Assembly: GCA_016718845.1 (NCBI GenBank)
Contig: JADKCK010000091.1
Location: 1-14,870 of the forward strand
DNA length: 14,870 nucleotides
DNA from: Sphingobacteriales bacterium
Lineage (GTDB): Bacteria; Bacteroidota; Bacteroidia; Chitinophagales; UBA2359
Direction of reading: 5' to 3'
The notes under the pieces are model-generated. The model worked only from the letters and a program-made list of their open reading frames with translations, was not told the origin of the DNA and made no database searches. The position numbers and the translations under genes were made by a program. The stretch's first letter is position 1. Every line of letters begins with the position of its first letter. This document shows positions 6,306 to 14,692 of this stretch, one piece after another.

Positions 6306-6916
6306 TCCCCCCGTGGGGGGAGTTGGAGGGGGGCTAAATATACCAAATACCATTTAATACATCAGCTCTCCCCCCGTGGGGGGAGTTGGAGGGGGGCTAA
6401 ACACACCAAACACCATTTAATACAATAGCTCTCCCCCCGTGGGGGGAGTTGGAGGGGGGCTAAATACACCAAACACCATTTAATACAATAGCTCTCCCCC
6501 GTGGGGGGAGTTGGAGGGGGGCTAAACACAACAAATACCATTTAACACATCAGCTCTCCCCCTGTGGGGGGAGTTGGAGGGGGGCTAAACACACCAAATA
6601 CCATTTAACACATCAGCTCTCCCCCCGTGGGGGGAGTTGGAGGGGGGCTAAACACACCAAACACCATTTAATACAATAGCTCTCCCCCCGTGGGGGGAGT
6701 TGGAGGGGGGCTAAACACACCAAACACCATTTAACACATCAGCTCTCCCCCCGTGGGGGGAGTTGGAGGGGGGCTAAACACACCAAACACCATTTAACAC
6801 ATCAGCTCTCCCCCCGTGGGGGGAGTTGGAGGGGGGCTAAACACACCAAACACCATTTAATACAATAGCTCTCCCCCCGTGGGGGGAGTTGGAGGGGGGC
6901 TAAACACACCAAATAC
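6301..6916 (+). repeat. Ten-copy 63-bp GC-rich palindromic tandem array
   Basis: Units start at 6301, 6364, 6427, 6490 (62 bp, one C short), 6552, 6615, 6678, 6741, 6804 and 6867; the last is partial. Each unit has AGCT, then the palindrome CTCCCCCCGTGGGGGGAG, then TTGGAGGGGGGCTAAA, then an AT-rich linker (CACACCAAACACCATTTAA). Two linker endings occur, TACAAT and CACATC. From unit 4 onward they follow C-C-T, C-C-T, a higher-order period of 189 bp. No unit-to-unit spacer is unique, so this is not a CRISPR array. No open frame of interest crosses it. The G-runs could allow G-quadruplex or alternative hairpin folding. Confidence 0.95.
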
Positions 6917-6947
6917 TAACACTATTTTCACATTTCCCCTCGTTTTG

Positions 6948-6979
6948 TTTGGTTATTACAAAATAACCCATTAACTTTG
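6948..6979 (+). promoter_or_regulatory. Bacteroidota-type promoter for the T9SS protein gene
   Basis: TTTG at 6948-6951 and TAACTTTG at 6972-6979 match the Bacteroidota primary sigma consensus (-33 TTTG, -7 TAnnTTTG). The spacing of 20 bp is close to the usual value. The start codon at 7023 would follow a leader of about 35-40 nt. The promoter lies immediately after the 63-bp array. Confidence 0.55.
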
Positions 6980-7022
6980 CTCCATAAGCCTTTATCTTTC
7001 CAAAACTTAAAAACGTACTACT

Positions 7023-7511
7023 ATGCTGTACACAAAACGCCCCACCGCAAAGTACCCCTTTGCCCGTTTTTACCTCCTCGTAATTGGTGCCATACTATGT
7101 TTGGCAGCCCCCAACACCGCACAAGCCCAAGTACCCACTCCCTTGTTTGGGCAACAGAATACCCTAACCCAATCTATTAACGCCCCAACCGCCGTTTACG
7201 CCACCGATTTAAACGGCGATGGCTTTGCAGATGTACTTTCTGCCTCTATTGGTGATAATAAAATTGCTTGGTATGCAAACGATGGCACAGGCAACTTTGG
7301 GGAGCAACAAATCATTACAACCAATGCTATTACAGCAACCGCTGTTTACGCCACCGATTTAGACAATGATGGTGATGCCGATGTACTTTCTGCCTCTGGT
7401 GGTGATAATAAAATTGTTTGGTACCAAACGATGGTACAGGTAACTTTGGCACACAACAAATTATTACTACTAATGCTATTGGAGCATGGTCTGTTTATGC
7501 CACCGATTTAG
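7023..7511 (+). CDS. T9SS giant protein, fragment 1: signal peptide and first FG-GAP repeats
   Basis: The start ATG at 7023 sits behind a good promoter. It is followed by a basic N-region (MLYTKRPTAKYPFAR), a hydrophobic core (FYLLVIGAILCLAA) and a likely cleavage site after TAQA, which is a Sec signal peptide. Two FG-GAP/VCBS repeats follow, with DLNGDGFAD and DLDNDGDAD and the NKIAWY segment. The frame breaks at about 7426, where TACCAAACG should be TACCAAAACG as in the sister repeat at about 7570. The 28 residues after that are out of frame. Restoring a single A joins it to the next fragment. Confidence 0.7.
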   Translation: MLYTKRPTAKYPFARFYLLVIGAILCLAAPNTAQAQVPTPLFGQQNTLTQSINAPTAVYATDLNGDGFADVLSASIGDNKIAWYANDGTGNFGEQQIITTNAITATAVYATDLDNDGDADVLSASGGDNKIVWYQTMVQVTLAHNKLLLLMLLEHGLFMPPI

Positions 7512-8180
7512 ACAACGATGGCGATGCCGATGTACTTTCTGCTTCTGGTGCTGATGATAAAATTGCTTGGTACCAAAACGATGGTACAGGCAACTTTGGC
7601 AGCCAACAAATTATTACTACTAATGCTATTGGAGCATGGTCTGTTTATGCCACCGATTTAGACAATGATGGCGATGCCGATGTGCTTTCTGCATCTATTT
7701 ATGATGATAAAATTGCTTGGTACCCAAACAATGGTGCAGGCAACTTTGGCGAACAACAAATTATTACTACTAATGCTAATGGGGCAAACACTGTTTATGC
7801 CACCGATTTAGACAACGATGGCGATGCCGATGTGCTTTCTGCTTCTAGTAGTGATAATAAAATTGCTTGGTACCAAAATAATGGTGCAGGCAATTTTGGA
7901 GCGCAACAAATTATTACTACCAATGACAATTATGCAATGGCTGTTTATGCCACTGATTTAACAATGATGGATACGATGTACTTTCTGCCTCTGCTAATGA
8001 TGGTAATAGGCAACATTGAAAATGGTGAGCAACTTTATGCCCCAACAAATTATTACTACTAATGCTATTGGAGCATGGTCTGTTTATGCTACTGACTTAA
8101 ATAATGATGGCGATGCCGATGTGCTTTCTGCTTCTGTTGGTGATAATAAAATTGCTGCTTATACCAACGATGGTGCAGCT
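7190..8180 (+). repeat. 150-bp tandem repeats encoding FG-GAP units
   Basis: Seven consecutive units of about 150 bp encode 50 residues each, with anchor GATTTAGACAAyGATGGyGA at about 7206, 7356, 7505, 7655, 7805, 7955 and 8094. Units at 7430-7540 and 7580-7690 are almost identical at the DNA level, including silent sites, which suggests recent duplication or gene conversion. The two deviations from the 150-bp period (149 and about 139 bp) coincide with frame breaks. Confidence 0.85.
7418..8062 (+). CDS. T9SS giant protein, fragment 2: FG-GAP repeats 3-6
   Basis: The internal ATG is a by-product of the frame change; there is no separate start. It holds near-identical 50-residue FG-GAP/VCBS repeats, for example AVYATDLDNDGDADVLSAS followed by DKIAWYQNDGTGNFG and QQIITTN. 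The frame is sound to about 7960, where GATTTAACAATG lacks the G of GATTTAGACAATG seen in the other copies. The following 70 bp are also short by several bases. The rest to 8062 is mostly noise. Confidence 0.65.
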   Translation: MVPNDGTGNFGTQQIITTNAIGAWSVYATDLDNDGDADVLSASGADDKIAWYQNDGTGNFGSQQIITTNAIGAWSVYATDLDNDGDADVLSASIYDDKIAWYPNNGAGNFGEQQIITTNANGANTVYATDLDNDGDADVLSASSSDNKIAWYQNNGAGNFGAQQIITTNDNYAMAVYATDLTMMDTMYFLPLLMMVIGNIENGEQLYAPTNYYY

Positions 8181-8444
8181 AATTTTAGCGACGAGCAAAT
8201 TGTTATACAAGCATTGCTAACTTTTCCCGGAGTTGTTTGCACCGCCGATGTGGACAACGATGGTTTTATGGACATGTTTCTGCCTTTCTACCCTAATAAA
8301 TTAGTGTGGTTTAAAAACAATGGCGATGACACCTTTAACGAGCCAAGCCTTATTACCAACAAATTAGCAGTGCTCGTTTGGTTTATACCGCCGATATGGA
8401 CAATGATAGCGATGCAGATGTGGTGTATCTTAATTCAATACTAA
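8016..8444 (+). CDS. T9SS giant protein, fragment 3: further FG-GAP repeats
   Basis: Genuine sequence begins at about 8041 (QQIITTNAIGAWSVYATD). It has DLNNDGDADVLSASVGDNK and DVDNDGFMDMFLPF, whose repeats diverge more than those upstream. The frame is lost at about 8370, after NEPSLITNKLAV. Between 8370 and 8806 the repeat signature is visible only in pieces in all three frames (DMDNDSDAD near 8393, DLDNDGDID at 8557, DLDNDGYRD at 8700), with several in-frame stops. This is the most damaged part of the gene. Confidence 0.6.
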   Translation: MKMVSNFMPQQIITTNAIGAWSVYATDLNNDGDADVLSASVGDNKIAAYTNDGAANFSDEQIVIQALLTFPGVVCTADVDNDGFMDMFLPFYPNKLVWFKNNGDDTFNEPSLITNKLAVLVWFIPPIWTMIAMQMWCILIQY

Positions 8445-8775
8445 TGGTGAATATGTTTACGGCTAAATAGTTTGGAAAGAAAACGATGGTACAGGTAACT
8501 TTAACACCTTTCACAGACCTTACTATACACAACTTTGACACGATTTTAACATTAGTGATTTGGACAATGATGGTGATATTGATGTTTTTGCAAATCATGA
8601 TTATGCACTAATCATTGCCTTTTAAATGATGGTACGGGTAATTTCACAACATCACAAAACATAGACAATCTAATGGTAATGCAATAACCTAAACACATTG
8701 ATTTAGATAATGATGGTTATCGAGATTTGCTTTTTGTTAATAATTATGGTCCTGCTATAAGTTGGTACAAAAATA

Positions 8776-10233
8776 ATGGCGATGGAACTTTTATCAGAAA
8801 CATGTAATAATAGAGACCTTGATTTCGTAGGAAGTATTTATACCGCCGACCTAAACAACGACGGCAACACCGACATACTTTGGATAGTCGAAAATACAAT
8901 AGCTTGGATACCTAACAATGGCGATGGTACTTTTGGAAACTATCAAGTTATATCCGACCAAGCAGCTTATGCCCAAAAAGCATTAGCCGTAGATGTAGAT
9001 AATGATGGAGATATAGATGTGGTTTCTGCTTCTAAATATTCTACTCTTGATCTCTTTCTTAGCGCTAACAAAATAGTATGGTTTAGCAACAACGGCAACG
9101 GCACTTTTGCCCCCGAAGAAGTAATTACCACCAACGTTAATTATGCAACATCCATAGCTACCGCCGATTTAGACAACGATGGCGATTTAGACCTCGCCTC
9201 TGCCTCGGATAGCGACAACAAAGTAGCATGGTACGAAAACCTCTTGTCTTACCTACCTCCACCCGCCACCACTCCACCCACCGCCAGTTTTAACACCTAC
9301 CCCACCACCACCGACACCCTTAGCATCTGCCAAGGGCAAACCGTTTACTTCAACAACACCTCGCAAAACGCCACCAACTACAACTGGTCCTTTGGCGACG
9401 GCACACAAAGCAACGACAGCAACCCCGCACACACCTTTAACACATCTGGCAACTACGAGGTGGAGTTAGTGGCTTATAAAGCAACTACCGACAATACAGC
9501 CTGTTTGATAGCTGTTGATGATTATGCAGCAACAAACACAAATGTTGCTATTAACCTTTATTTATTAAGCAATGATAGTAGCTGTAGTGAAAATATTGCT
9601 ATTACTGGTATTGCTGACCCTGAAAATGGCAGTATTTCAATAAATGAAGGTGTTGAAATTATTTACAGCCCTAATAGTAATTTTGTAGGAGAAGATTGTT
9701 TTAACTACACAATAAGTAATGGAATAATTAACGCTACTGCTACTGTTTGCGTAACTGTTACTCAAGCTTGCGTTATAGCCAACGATGATGCTGTAACAAT
9801 ACCATTTAACACTGGATACTCTACCCTTATCAATGTAATTAATAACGACTCTTATTGCATGGGATTCGGAAACGTTACTATACTACCTTTAGTTGATGGT
9901 TTTAATTATGGTATTTTTGGGATTTTTAACTTTTATGATGGTATTATTTGGTATTCTGTAACAGCCAATTATGTTGGACAAACAGGCCCTGTTGTTGATT
10001 GCTTTAAGTACGTTATTAATACACCTTACGGTACAGATACTGCTCAAGTTTGTGTTACTATTACTGGCTCGTGTATTGTATCTGCCGAAGACCAAAATCT
10101 AAGCTTAGATATTAATAATGCTCCCCTAACCATTAATATTAATGTACCACAACTTTCATGTTACGAGCTATTTCCAAGCTTAACACTTAACCAACCTGCT
10201 AATGGTATTGTTGAGCCTATTGATGAAGGTTAG
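8776..10233 (+). CDS. T9SS giant protein, fragment 4: last FG-GAP repeats, PKD, cadherin-like domains
   Basis: The ATG at 8776 is out of the native frame, and true sequence starts near 8806 (ETCNNRDLDFVGSIYTADL). The last three FG-GAP repeats have their DxDxDG loops at 8848, 8992 and 9166. A Pro/Thr linker (PPPATTPPTASFN) leads to a PKD domain with the NWSFGDG signature at 9381-9402. Two cadherin-like (Big_9-type) domains follow, each with an NDS turn and an F.G.DCF.Y end, and the first half of a third. The frame breaks at about 10231, where GAAGGTTAGGG reads as GAAGGTAGGG once one T is removed, joining smoothly to the next fragment. Confidence 0.75.
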   Translation: MAMELLSETCNNRDLDFVGSIYTADLNNDGNTDILWIVENTIAWIPNNGDGTFGNYQVISDQAAYAQKALAVDVDNDGDIDVVSASKYSTLDLFLSANKIVWFSNNGNGTFAPEEVITTNVNYATSIATADLDNDGDLDLASASDSDNKVAWYENLLSYLPPPATTPPTASFNTYPTTTDTLSICQGQTVYFNNTSQNATNYNWSFGDGTQSNDSNPAHTFNTSGNYEVELVAYKATTDNTACLIAVDDYAATNTNVAINLYLLSNDSSCSENIAITGIADPENGSISINEGVEIIYSPNSNFVGEDCFNYTISNGIINATATVCVTVTQACVIANDDAVTIPFNTGYSTLINVINNDSYCMGFGNVTILPLVDGFNYGIFGIFNFYDGIIWYSVTANYVGQTGPVVDCFKYVINTPYGTDTAQVCVTITGSCIVSAEDQNLSLDINNAPLTININVPQLSCYELFPSLTLNQPANGIVEPIDEG

Positions 10234-13200
10234 GGCAGTCACTTACACTCCCAATTTGGGCTTTATAGGTACTGATTGCTTTGATTATTACCTAACAAGC
10301 GATCTATTTCCTTATCCTTTTATTGATACCACTACCATTTGCGTTACTGTGTTTGATGATGGCAATGCCAACGGCAAACTAAACCTATCTACCCCTCAAA
10401 CACCCACAGCTAGCACTCAATTACCTACCCTATCCAACACCACCACCCCCAAACAAGCCAAACGCATAGCCAATAAACAAAGCGAATTAACCACTAATAC
10501 CCCCCTTTCCCAAAGGGGGCAGGGCGATTTAACCGACACCGCCCGCTTAATTGTAGTAGTATTACCCGGCACTGCGCCCAACCTTAGCTGCGTAGGCAGC
10601 GTATGTGCCGGCGATGAAGTGCAATACAGCACCGATGCCAATTGCACCAACTACAACTGGACAATAACAGGTGCCGAAACCGTTACGGGTCAAGGAACAC
10701 CCAATATAAACGTAACATGGGGCAGTGGTCCTGCTGGCACCATTGAGCTATTAGTGGATAACTGCACCCCCGATGTTTGCGCTTTACCCCTATCTGTACC
10801 CATTGGCATTATGCCTAGCACCGCCACCATTACCGGCGACAGCATTATTTGTGCCAACCAAACAGCCATTTATACCCTGCCCTATATTAACGGAGCCGAG
10901 TATACCTGGAGCATCAGTCCTGCATCGGCGGGTAACATTACCGCAGGGCAATATACCCCAACCGTAACTATTAACTGGCTTGCCCAAAATGCCACCCTAC
11001 ACGCCACCATCAACCACCATTTAGCCAACTGCTCGGGTACTGCCACCCTTGGCATTAGCCTACGCCCACGCTTAGCCCTTACCCCCGATGTCCCCCTTAT
11101 TTGTGTAGGCAATGCCTTGCAAATTGGCACATCGCCAAACACCGCTTGCAACTGGGAGCTTAGTAGTGGCAACATTATTAGTGGGCAAGGCAGCAGCAGC
11201 ATCGAGGCTATTTGGCAAGATGCAGGCACCCAAACCATTACAGCCACTGCCATAAACCCCACGCAGGTTTGTCAGCCCACCGAAACCACCACCATCACCA
11301 CCAAAAACATAGCCCCCACACCCACCAACATAACAGGGGCAAGCCAAATCTGCCCACAACAAATTTATACCTATACCGCAGTGCCAAGCATTGCAGGCAC
11401 ACAACTAAGCTGGACAGTACAAGGTGGCACGCTTATTAATGGGCAAAACACCAACACCATACAAGTACAATGGTACAATGCCGAGCCTTATTCGTTGGCA
11501 GTCTATCGCCAATACACCGCTACGCCCTCTTGCCCCTCTAATGCCTTTAACCTTGCCATAAATGCCCTGCCCACCGATGCCTTTAGCATTACAGGCAGCA
11601 ACAATGTTTGCGCCGGCACCACAAGCAACTACACTGCCACATCTACCCTAACCAACCCCACCTACGATTGGGTAATTACACCCACCACAGCAGGCACTAT
11701 AGTATCGGGGCAAGGCACTGCCAACATTAGCGTTATCTGGAGTACCAATCCACAATCTGCCAATATTACGGCAGCTTACTGCACCCAAAACCAAAGTTTT
11801 GACGTAGTAATTAATGCCCTACCACAAGTAAGCATCACCCAAAACAGTACTTTGTGTGTAGGTAGCAGCACCACTTTAACGTTTACGCCCGCATACAATA
11901 TCCACACCTGGACAAACAGCAGCGGCAGCACCATTAGCAACAATGCCACCGCCACCGTTACCCAATCCGACACCTACACCCTTACCATTGCCGACACAAA
12001 CGGCTGCACCGCCACTGGCATTATAGCCGTTGATACCTTACCTCGCCCAACAGCTTTAATATACACCGCTGGTAAATCAACGTTTTGTATACAAGAACCC
12101 GGGCAAAGTAGCACCTTCGAGGCAGCCGTTGGTCAGTATTTTACTTACCAATGGTATAAAAATGGCAATCCTATTGCCGGAGCCACCAACCCCACCTATA
12201 CCCATGTAAGCACTGCCGATATTGCTACCTACAACTATTATGTAGTAGTAAGCCATGCCCAAACAGGCTGCTATACCCAATCCAACAACTGGTTTATTTA
12301 CCAACTCGATTGCACCAGTGGCGGCGGTGGCGGTACGGGTCCTGGCTGCCCCGATTGTCCGCCTCCGCCAACTTGTACACTCATAGCAGGTTCAAGTGCT
12401 AATTTTAGCATAGTTACTGATAACAACGACTGCAACACCTTTACTTTTGTAAACACTAGCACAGGTAGCCCCACTAATAACATTTGGTTACTCGACGGTA
12501 CTCAGTTTACCACCACCGACCTTACTTATACCTACAACCAAATAGGTAAGTACCGCGTTTATTTGCTAACTAGCTTTACCAACCTTACGCCCCAGCCCAA
12601 CGAGTGTTATTTAGTAGCCGTCGATTCGGTGCGTGTGCCTATAAAAGCCGATTTTAACGCCACCCAAAACACGTGTGCCGGCGACACCGTTACTTTTACC
12701 GATTACTCCATACAAGTAGTACAAACCACCCTAACCAACTGGACATGGGATTTTGGCGATGGAACAACCGCCACCAATATCCAAAACCCAACCCATGTTT
12801 ATGCCGATAGCGGCGTTTATACTGCCACATTAAGCGTTACCAACGACACCTGTATCTCTACCATTTCGCAAAACGTAGCCGTACAAGGCATACCTATCGT
12901 ATCGTTTAGTGCCGCAAGTATAGGCTGTGCCACCAATGCCCTTAGTTTTACGCCCAACCAAAGCAATTTAGCTACTTTTGAGTGGGCATTTGGCAACGAT
13001 GATTCTACTACCTTGTCAAATCCGTCTTACGCCTACCCCACCAACGGAACCTACAACGTAAGCCTAACCGCCACCGACGTATATGGCTGTGCCAATGCCA
13101 CCTACACCCAAGCCATAGATATTTTACCTGCTCCTGCCCTCGAAAACATTACCGCCACCGACACCCTTTTGTGTTTTGGCGAAACAAGCACCCTAACAGC

Positions 13201-13423
13201 TCCCGCAAACGCAACCGCTTATTTGTGGAGCAATGGCAGTACCGAGCCGCAAATAACCGTATCGCAAAGCGGCAACTATAGCGTGCGCGTAACCCTCGAC
13301 AATGGTTGTTATTACAACACCCCTGCACAAGCCGTTACGGTTTATAATCCGCCGCCTGCACAAGCAAATAAGTACGCTTGCCAACAACACCCTGTTATTG
13401 TTTCAGTTATGGCATTACCGTAA
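10202..13423 (+). CDS. T9SS giant protein, fragment 5: PKD-like and Ig-like module array
   Basis: The native frame begins at about 10229 (RAVTYTPNLGFIGTDCFDYY, the end of a cadherin-like domain). A Thr/Pro linker contains a palindrome-derived stretch, NTPLSQRGQGDL. Next comes a run of PKD-like modules with paired Cys (CVGSVCAGDEVQYS, NYNWTITGAE, TITGDSIICANQ), then Ig-like modules with ITQNSTLCVGSS and FTYQWYKNGNPIAG. A SGGGGGTGPGCPDCPPPP hinge (12316-12369) follows. Then come PKD domains, one with the canonical WTWDFGDG (about 12740-12765) and one with FEWAFGNDDS, and finally an Ig-like CFGETSTLTAP module. The 3.2 kb is free of stops, in contrast to both flanks. The stop at 13421 is a frameshift product. 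Confidence 0.8.
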   Translation: MVLLSLLMKVRAVTYTPNLGFIGTDCFDYYLTSDLFPYPFIDTTTICVTVFDDGNANGKLNLSTPQTPTASTQLPTLSNTTTPKQAKRIANKQSELTTNTPLSQRGQGDLTDTARLIVVVLPGTAPNLSCVGSVCAGDEVQYSTDANCTNYNWTITGAETVTGQGTPNINVTWGSGPAGTIELLVDNCTPDVCALPLSVPIGIMPSTATITGDSIICANQTAIYTLPYINGAEYTWSISPASAGNITAGQYTPTVTINWLAQNATLHATINHHLANCSGTATLGISLRPRLALTPDVPLICVGNALQIGTSPNTACNWELSSGNIISGQGSSSIEAIWQDAGTQTITATAINPTQVCQPTETTTITTKNIAPTPTNITGASQICPQQIYTYTAVPSIAGTQLSWTVQGGTLINGQNTNTIQVQWYNAEPYSLAVYRQYTATPSCPSNAFNLAINALPTDAFSITGSNNVCAGTTSNYTATSTLTNPTYDWVITPTTAGTIVSGQGTANISVIWSTNPQSANITAAYCTQNQSFDVVINALPQVSITQNSTLCVGSSTTLTFTPAYNIHTWTNSSGSTISNNATATVTQSDTYTLTIADTNGCTATGIIAVDTLPRPTALIYTAGKSTFCIQEPGQSSTFEAAVGQYFTYQWYKNGNPIAGATNPTYTHVSTADIATYNYYVVVSHAQTGCYTQSNNWFIYQLDCTSGGGGGTGPGCPDCPPPPTCTLIAGSSANFSIVTDNNDCNTFTFVNTSTGSPTNNIWLLDGTQFTTTDLTYTYNQIGKYRVYLLTSFTNLTPQPNECYLVAVDSVRVPIKADFNATQNTCAGDTVTFTDYSIQVVQTTLTNWTWDFGDGTTATNIQNPTHVYADSGVYTATLSVTNDTCISTISQNVAVQGIPIVSFSAASIGCATNALSFTPNQSNLATFEWAFGNDDSTTLSNPSYAYPTNGTYNVSLTATDVYGCANATYTQAIDILPAPALENITATDTLLCFGETSTLTAPANATAYLWSNGSTEPQITVSQSGNYSVRVTLDNGCYYNTPAQAVTVYNPPPAQANKYACQQHPVIVSVMALP
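10501..10534 (+). repeat. Palindromic repeat inserted in frame in coding sequence
   Basis: CCCCCTTTCCCAAAGGGGG (10501-10519, 8-bp perfect stem, CCC loop) followed by CAGGGCGATTTAACC lies inside the giant gene. It encodes TPLSQRGQGDLT in a non-conserved Thr/Pro linker. The design, a C/G stem followed by a G-run and an AT tail, parallels the units of the 6301-6916 array, but the sequence is a different family. Confidence 0.6.
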
Positions 13424-13665
13424 ACACCACAGTAGGTTATGCCTAACAATGGCAAACCACCTCAACTGTATTATTACCAGCCTAACCAATTTCATTTTGT
13501 AACCGTTACCGAAAACCGCAACGGGTTGTTGTGCTGTTCCGAGCCTATCACTATTTCTTAACGAGGCCCCCGATACGCCGCAAATATCAGCCCCAACTAA
13601 TTTGGAATTCTGCGAGGGCGAAACAAGCCTTATTAACACCCCAACTAAACCGAACTTAGTTATAC

Positions 13666-14610
13666 ATGGAACAGGCAAAGCGGCAAATACTATCGAAGGT
13701 TTTTTCGTCGGGCACTTATGTTGTAACGGTTACCAATGCCAACGGCTGCACGGGCTACCACGCATCGGTTGTTGTTACCCCACGCCCCAACGCCAGTGCC
13801 TTCCCAACGGGTTGCTACGATATTTGTTCGGGCGATACCATTAGCGTACCCCTGCCCACCAATGCCACCGCCACTTGGTACCTAAATGGCACGCAAATAG
13901 GCGCACCTGCCGTAAGTGGCAATAACCTAATCCCTACTCAATCGGGTAGTTACTCGGTATTGTTAAACACCCCCTTTGGCTGCTCCGATGCCTCCGACAC
14001 CCTAACCCTCGAGGTATTAAACAACTGTTTCGAGCCACCTTTACCCGTTGCCCTTTTATCGTTTGATGGTACGGTTAAAGAAAAAGGCAATTTATTGCGA
14101 TGGATAACTGCCACCGAAATAAACTGCCACCATTACACCCTATATGCCAGCACCAATGCCAATGCCAACAATGCCAATAGCTTTGTAGCCATTACACAAC
14201 TTAGCGGCAACGGCAACACCAACACCACGCACACCTATACTTTTATGCACCCCACCAACGAGCCTATCACCTACTACCGTCTAACTCAAACCGACTTTGA
14301 TGGCACCGAAACCATAGTAGGTAATGTAGTGTTGATGCGCAACAAAGCCGGCACCGACATAGCTATTAACATAAGCCCTAACCCTACCCACAGCGATTTT
14401 ACCCTTACCCTTTTTGGCAACACCCTACCCGTTGCCGTAAATGTGTTTGTGGTTGATGTAGCAGGGCGCATAGTGCAACAAAACAACTATGCCACCGCCC
14501 AAAACATTACTATCAACCGCCGCAACTTACCCAACGGCATGTATTTTGTGCGTGTGCAAGATGCCAACAATGGGCAGATAATAGGCGTTAATAAAGTAGT
14601 GCTCGATTAG
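13666..14610 (+). CDS. T9SS giant protein, fragment 6: Ig-like module and type IX sorting tail
   Basis: Native sequence resumes at about 13700 (SSGTYVVTVTNANGCTGY) after several frame changes from 13400, where VTVTENRNGLLCCSEPITI, PDTPQISAPTNLEFCEGET and related pieces show that another Ig-like module is present but broken. It continues with an Ig-like domain (DICSGDTISVPLP, ATWYLNGTQIGAP, SGSYSVLLNTPFGC). After it comes the VALLSFDGTV, LLRWITATEIN and YYRLTQTDFDGTE region that often precedes sorting tails in Bacteroidota. The T9SS type A tail follows (INISPNPTHSDFTLTL, VFVVDVAGRIV, LPNGMYFVRVQD, KVVLD). The stop TAG at 14608 is the natural end. Confidence 0.8.
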   Translation: MEQAKRQILSKVFSSGTYVVTVTNANGCTGYHASVVVTPRPNASAFPTGCYDICSGDTISVPLPTNATATWYLNGTQIGAPAVSGNNLIPTQSGSYSVLLNTPFGCSDASDTLTLEVLNNCFEPPLPVALLSFDGTVKEKGNLLRWITATEINCHHYTLYASTNANANNANSFVAITQLSGNGNTNTTHTYTFMHPTNEPITYYRLTQTDFDGTETIVGNVVLMRNKAGTDIAINISPNPTHSDFTLTLFGNTLPVAVNVFVVDVAGRIVQQNNYATAQNITINRRNLPNGMYFVRVQDANNGQIIGVNKVVLD

Positions 14611-14692
14611 GTAAGTAAGCAAGCAGCATACACTAAACGTATCTGGGTGTTTAAGTACCACAATTAATCATTACAAGCTGTATAACATAGGC

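Larger units (their letters stand above)
7023..14610 (+). pseudogene. Giant T9SS-secreted FG-GAP/PKD/cadherin-like multidomain protein, interrupted by frameshifts
   Basis: Read across frames this is one gene of about 2,500 codons. Its order is signal peptide (residues 1-35), about 14 FG-GAP/VCBS repeats with DxDxDG calcium-binding loops (7200-9240), PKD domain (about 9280-9495), three cadherin-like domains (9499-10352), Thr/Pro linker, several PKD-like and Ig-like modules (10560-12300), Gly/Pro/Cys linker, three PKD or PKD-like domains (12376-13130), Ig-like modules (13130-14030), a fibronectin-like VALLSFDGTV region and a T9SS type A sorting tail to 14607. Such proteins cross the outer membrane by the type IX system and stay on the cell surface or are released; adhesion or a structural role is likely but unproven. 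Frame changes occur near 7426, 7960-8040, several between 8370 and 8806, one near 10231, and several between 13400 and 13700. The first and last modules are intact, which argues that the breaks are recent or artefactual. Confidence 0.8.

Noticed and set aside
6301..6916. CRISPR array
   Set aside because: The repeats are regular in length, but the parts between palindromes are also conserved (two linker variants only), there are no unique spacers and no cas genes are present.
10417..11404. Several minus-strand frames of 65-126 residues
   Set aside because: Cys/Gly/Val-rich antisense of the Thr/Asn-rich PKD-like repeats; composition is the mirror of the coding strand and no family is recognisable.
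7418..13423. Separate genes for each open frame of the T9SS region
   Set aside because: Domains and repeat units continue across the frame changes, internal ATGs lie inside conserved motifs, and there are no intervening promoters or signal peptides.
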